Source: Planctomycetota bacterium | GTDB lineage: Bacteria; Planctomycetota; UBA8108; UBA1146; JAJFFE01 | Reading direction: 5' to 3' | NCBI GenBank assembly: GCA_020425835.1 | Contig: JAGQRC010000242.1 | Span: 1-6,169, forward strand | Length of the DNA: 6,169 bases | Shown here: positions 5,533 to 6,169 of the stretch, piece after piece | Numbering within the stretch: position 1 is the stretch's first letter | How the letters are laid out: the number at the start of each line of letters is the position of its first letter | The notes under the pieces: model-generated | Databases searched by the model: none | Seen by the model: the letters and a program-made list of their open reading frames with translations, nothing else | What the model was told of the DNA's origin: nothing | Position numbers and translations under genes: made by a program

Positions 5533-6169
5533 TCAGTTTCCGCGGAGCACCGTCGCCGGATCGACTCGGGCGGCGCGGTTCGCGGGGAACAGACCGCTGA
5601 TGATGCTCACGCCGATCGTGAAGAGGATCGCGCCCCCCAGGAGCCAGGTCGGGAAGATGAACACCGTCAAGGGTTCGTCCATCCCTTGCCGCTCGAGGTA
5701 CGCGTTGATCAGCGCGCCGAGGAGGCCCGAGGTGACGAGCGCGAGAGCCGTTCCACCGACGCCGCCGATCAGCCCGACCACCGCCGACTCCGCCAGGAAG
5801 ATCGTGCGAACGTCGCCGACGGACGCGCCCAACGTCTTGTGGATCGCGATCTCGCGGGTTCGCTCGAGGACCGACATCAGCTGCGTGTTCACGATGCCGA
5901 GCGAGGCGATCAGCAGCGCGACCCCCCCGAGCGCGCCGAGGAGCCCATCGAGGATGATGAACGCTCGACGGACTTGATCGATCTGGGTCAGCGCGTTCTC
6001 GGTCTCGTAGCCGAGGCGTCGGATTCGATCCTCGACGGCCGCCAGACGGGACAGCCGATCGACACGAACGATGACCGTCGCGTAGCCCGGCTCTTCGATC
6101 GGCGTCGCGCCGGTCTTCGCCTCGAGGCCTTCCATCACATCGTCCATGCGTGCGCCGGGCAGGGACTCG
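5533..6169 (-). CDS. FtsX/MacB-family ABC transporter permease, C-terminal part (N-terminus off the right edge)
   Basis: The frame is open to the window edge (ESLPGARM precedes the Met at 6147), so the Met at 6147 is internal. About 212 codons are visible. First comes the end of a periplasmic MacB-like core domain (about 70 residues, with LGYETENALTQIDQ near its end). It is followed by the FtsX-type membrane domain with three predicted transmembrane segments: about FIILDGLLGALGGVALLIA, FLAESAVVGLIGGVGGTALA and WLLGGAILFTIGVSIISGLF. The loop after the first segment has the family hallmark ERTREIAIHKTLGAS. The C-terminus ANRAARVDPATVLRGN resembles the usual coupling end of MacB, LolC/E and YknZ proteins. 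Such permeases work with an ATPase to move lipoproteins, peptides or drugs, or to transmit force across the envelope. The partner ATPase is not in the window and the substrate cannot be told. Confidence 0.9.
   Translation of the reverse strand, partial: ESLPGARMDDVMEGLEAKTGATPIEEPGYATVIVRVDRLSRLAAVEDRIRRLGYETENALTQIDQVRRAFIILDGLLGALGGVALLIASLGIVNTQLMSVLERTREIAIHKTLGASVGDVRTIFLAESAVVGLIGGVGGTALALVTSGLLGALINAYLERQGMDEPLTVFIFPTWLLGGAILFTIGVSIISGLFPANRAARVDPATVLRGN

Overview
The window is GC-rich bacterial DNA (roughly two-thirds G+C by eye) with a strong preference for G or C at third codon positions. That bias leaves long empty reading frames opposite and beside the real genes. The content points to a Gram-negative or otherwise diderm, environmental lineage: a secreted CRTAC1-like protein with FG-GAP/VCBS repeats and an ASPIC/UnbV domain, and an FtsX/MacB-type permease. 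Such repeat proteins are common in Planctomycetota, Myxococcota, Gemmatimonadota, Eisenbacteria-like and related phyla. I cannot place it more precisely from sequence alone.

Layout, left to right. (1) Positions 1-2397, minus strand: a large exported protein (799 codons visible, C-terminus off the left edge) with a signal peptide, a beta-rich N-terminal region, seven Asp-rich calcium-binding-type repeats and an ASPIC/UnbV domain. (2) Positions 2398-2619: a non-coding gap with its leader, a Shine-Dalgarno site and small hairpins. (3) Positions 2620-4608, minus strand: a tight three-gene operon transcribed thyA, folA, nth. There are 7 bp between thyA and folA and a 4-base ATGA overlap between folA and nth. 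(4) Positions 4609-4799: a divergent promoter region shared by thyA and pyrE, containing a perfect 12-bp palindrome. (5) Positions 4800-5483, plus strand: pyrE. (6) Positions 5484-5532: a short convergent gap with hairpins. (7) Positions 5533-6169, minus strand: the C-terminal part of an FtsX-family ABC transporter permease whose N-terminus lies off the right edge.

How the genes fit together. PyrE makes OMP, the precursor of all pyrimidine nucleotides. ThyA makes dTMP from dUMP and oxidises methylene-tetrahydrofolate to dihydrofolate, which FolA reduces back. Nth removes damaged pyrimidines from DNA. The centre of the window is therefore a pyrimidine supply and DNA-maintenance cluster read from one divergent intergenic region. 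The outer two genes belong to envelope or secretion functions and are probably unrelated to it.

I found no mobile element, CRISPR array, RNA gene or convincing novel system. The most unusual coding detail is the non-canonical cysteine spacing at the C-terminus of the Nth protein. The largest uncharacterised item is the secreted repeat protein.
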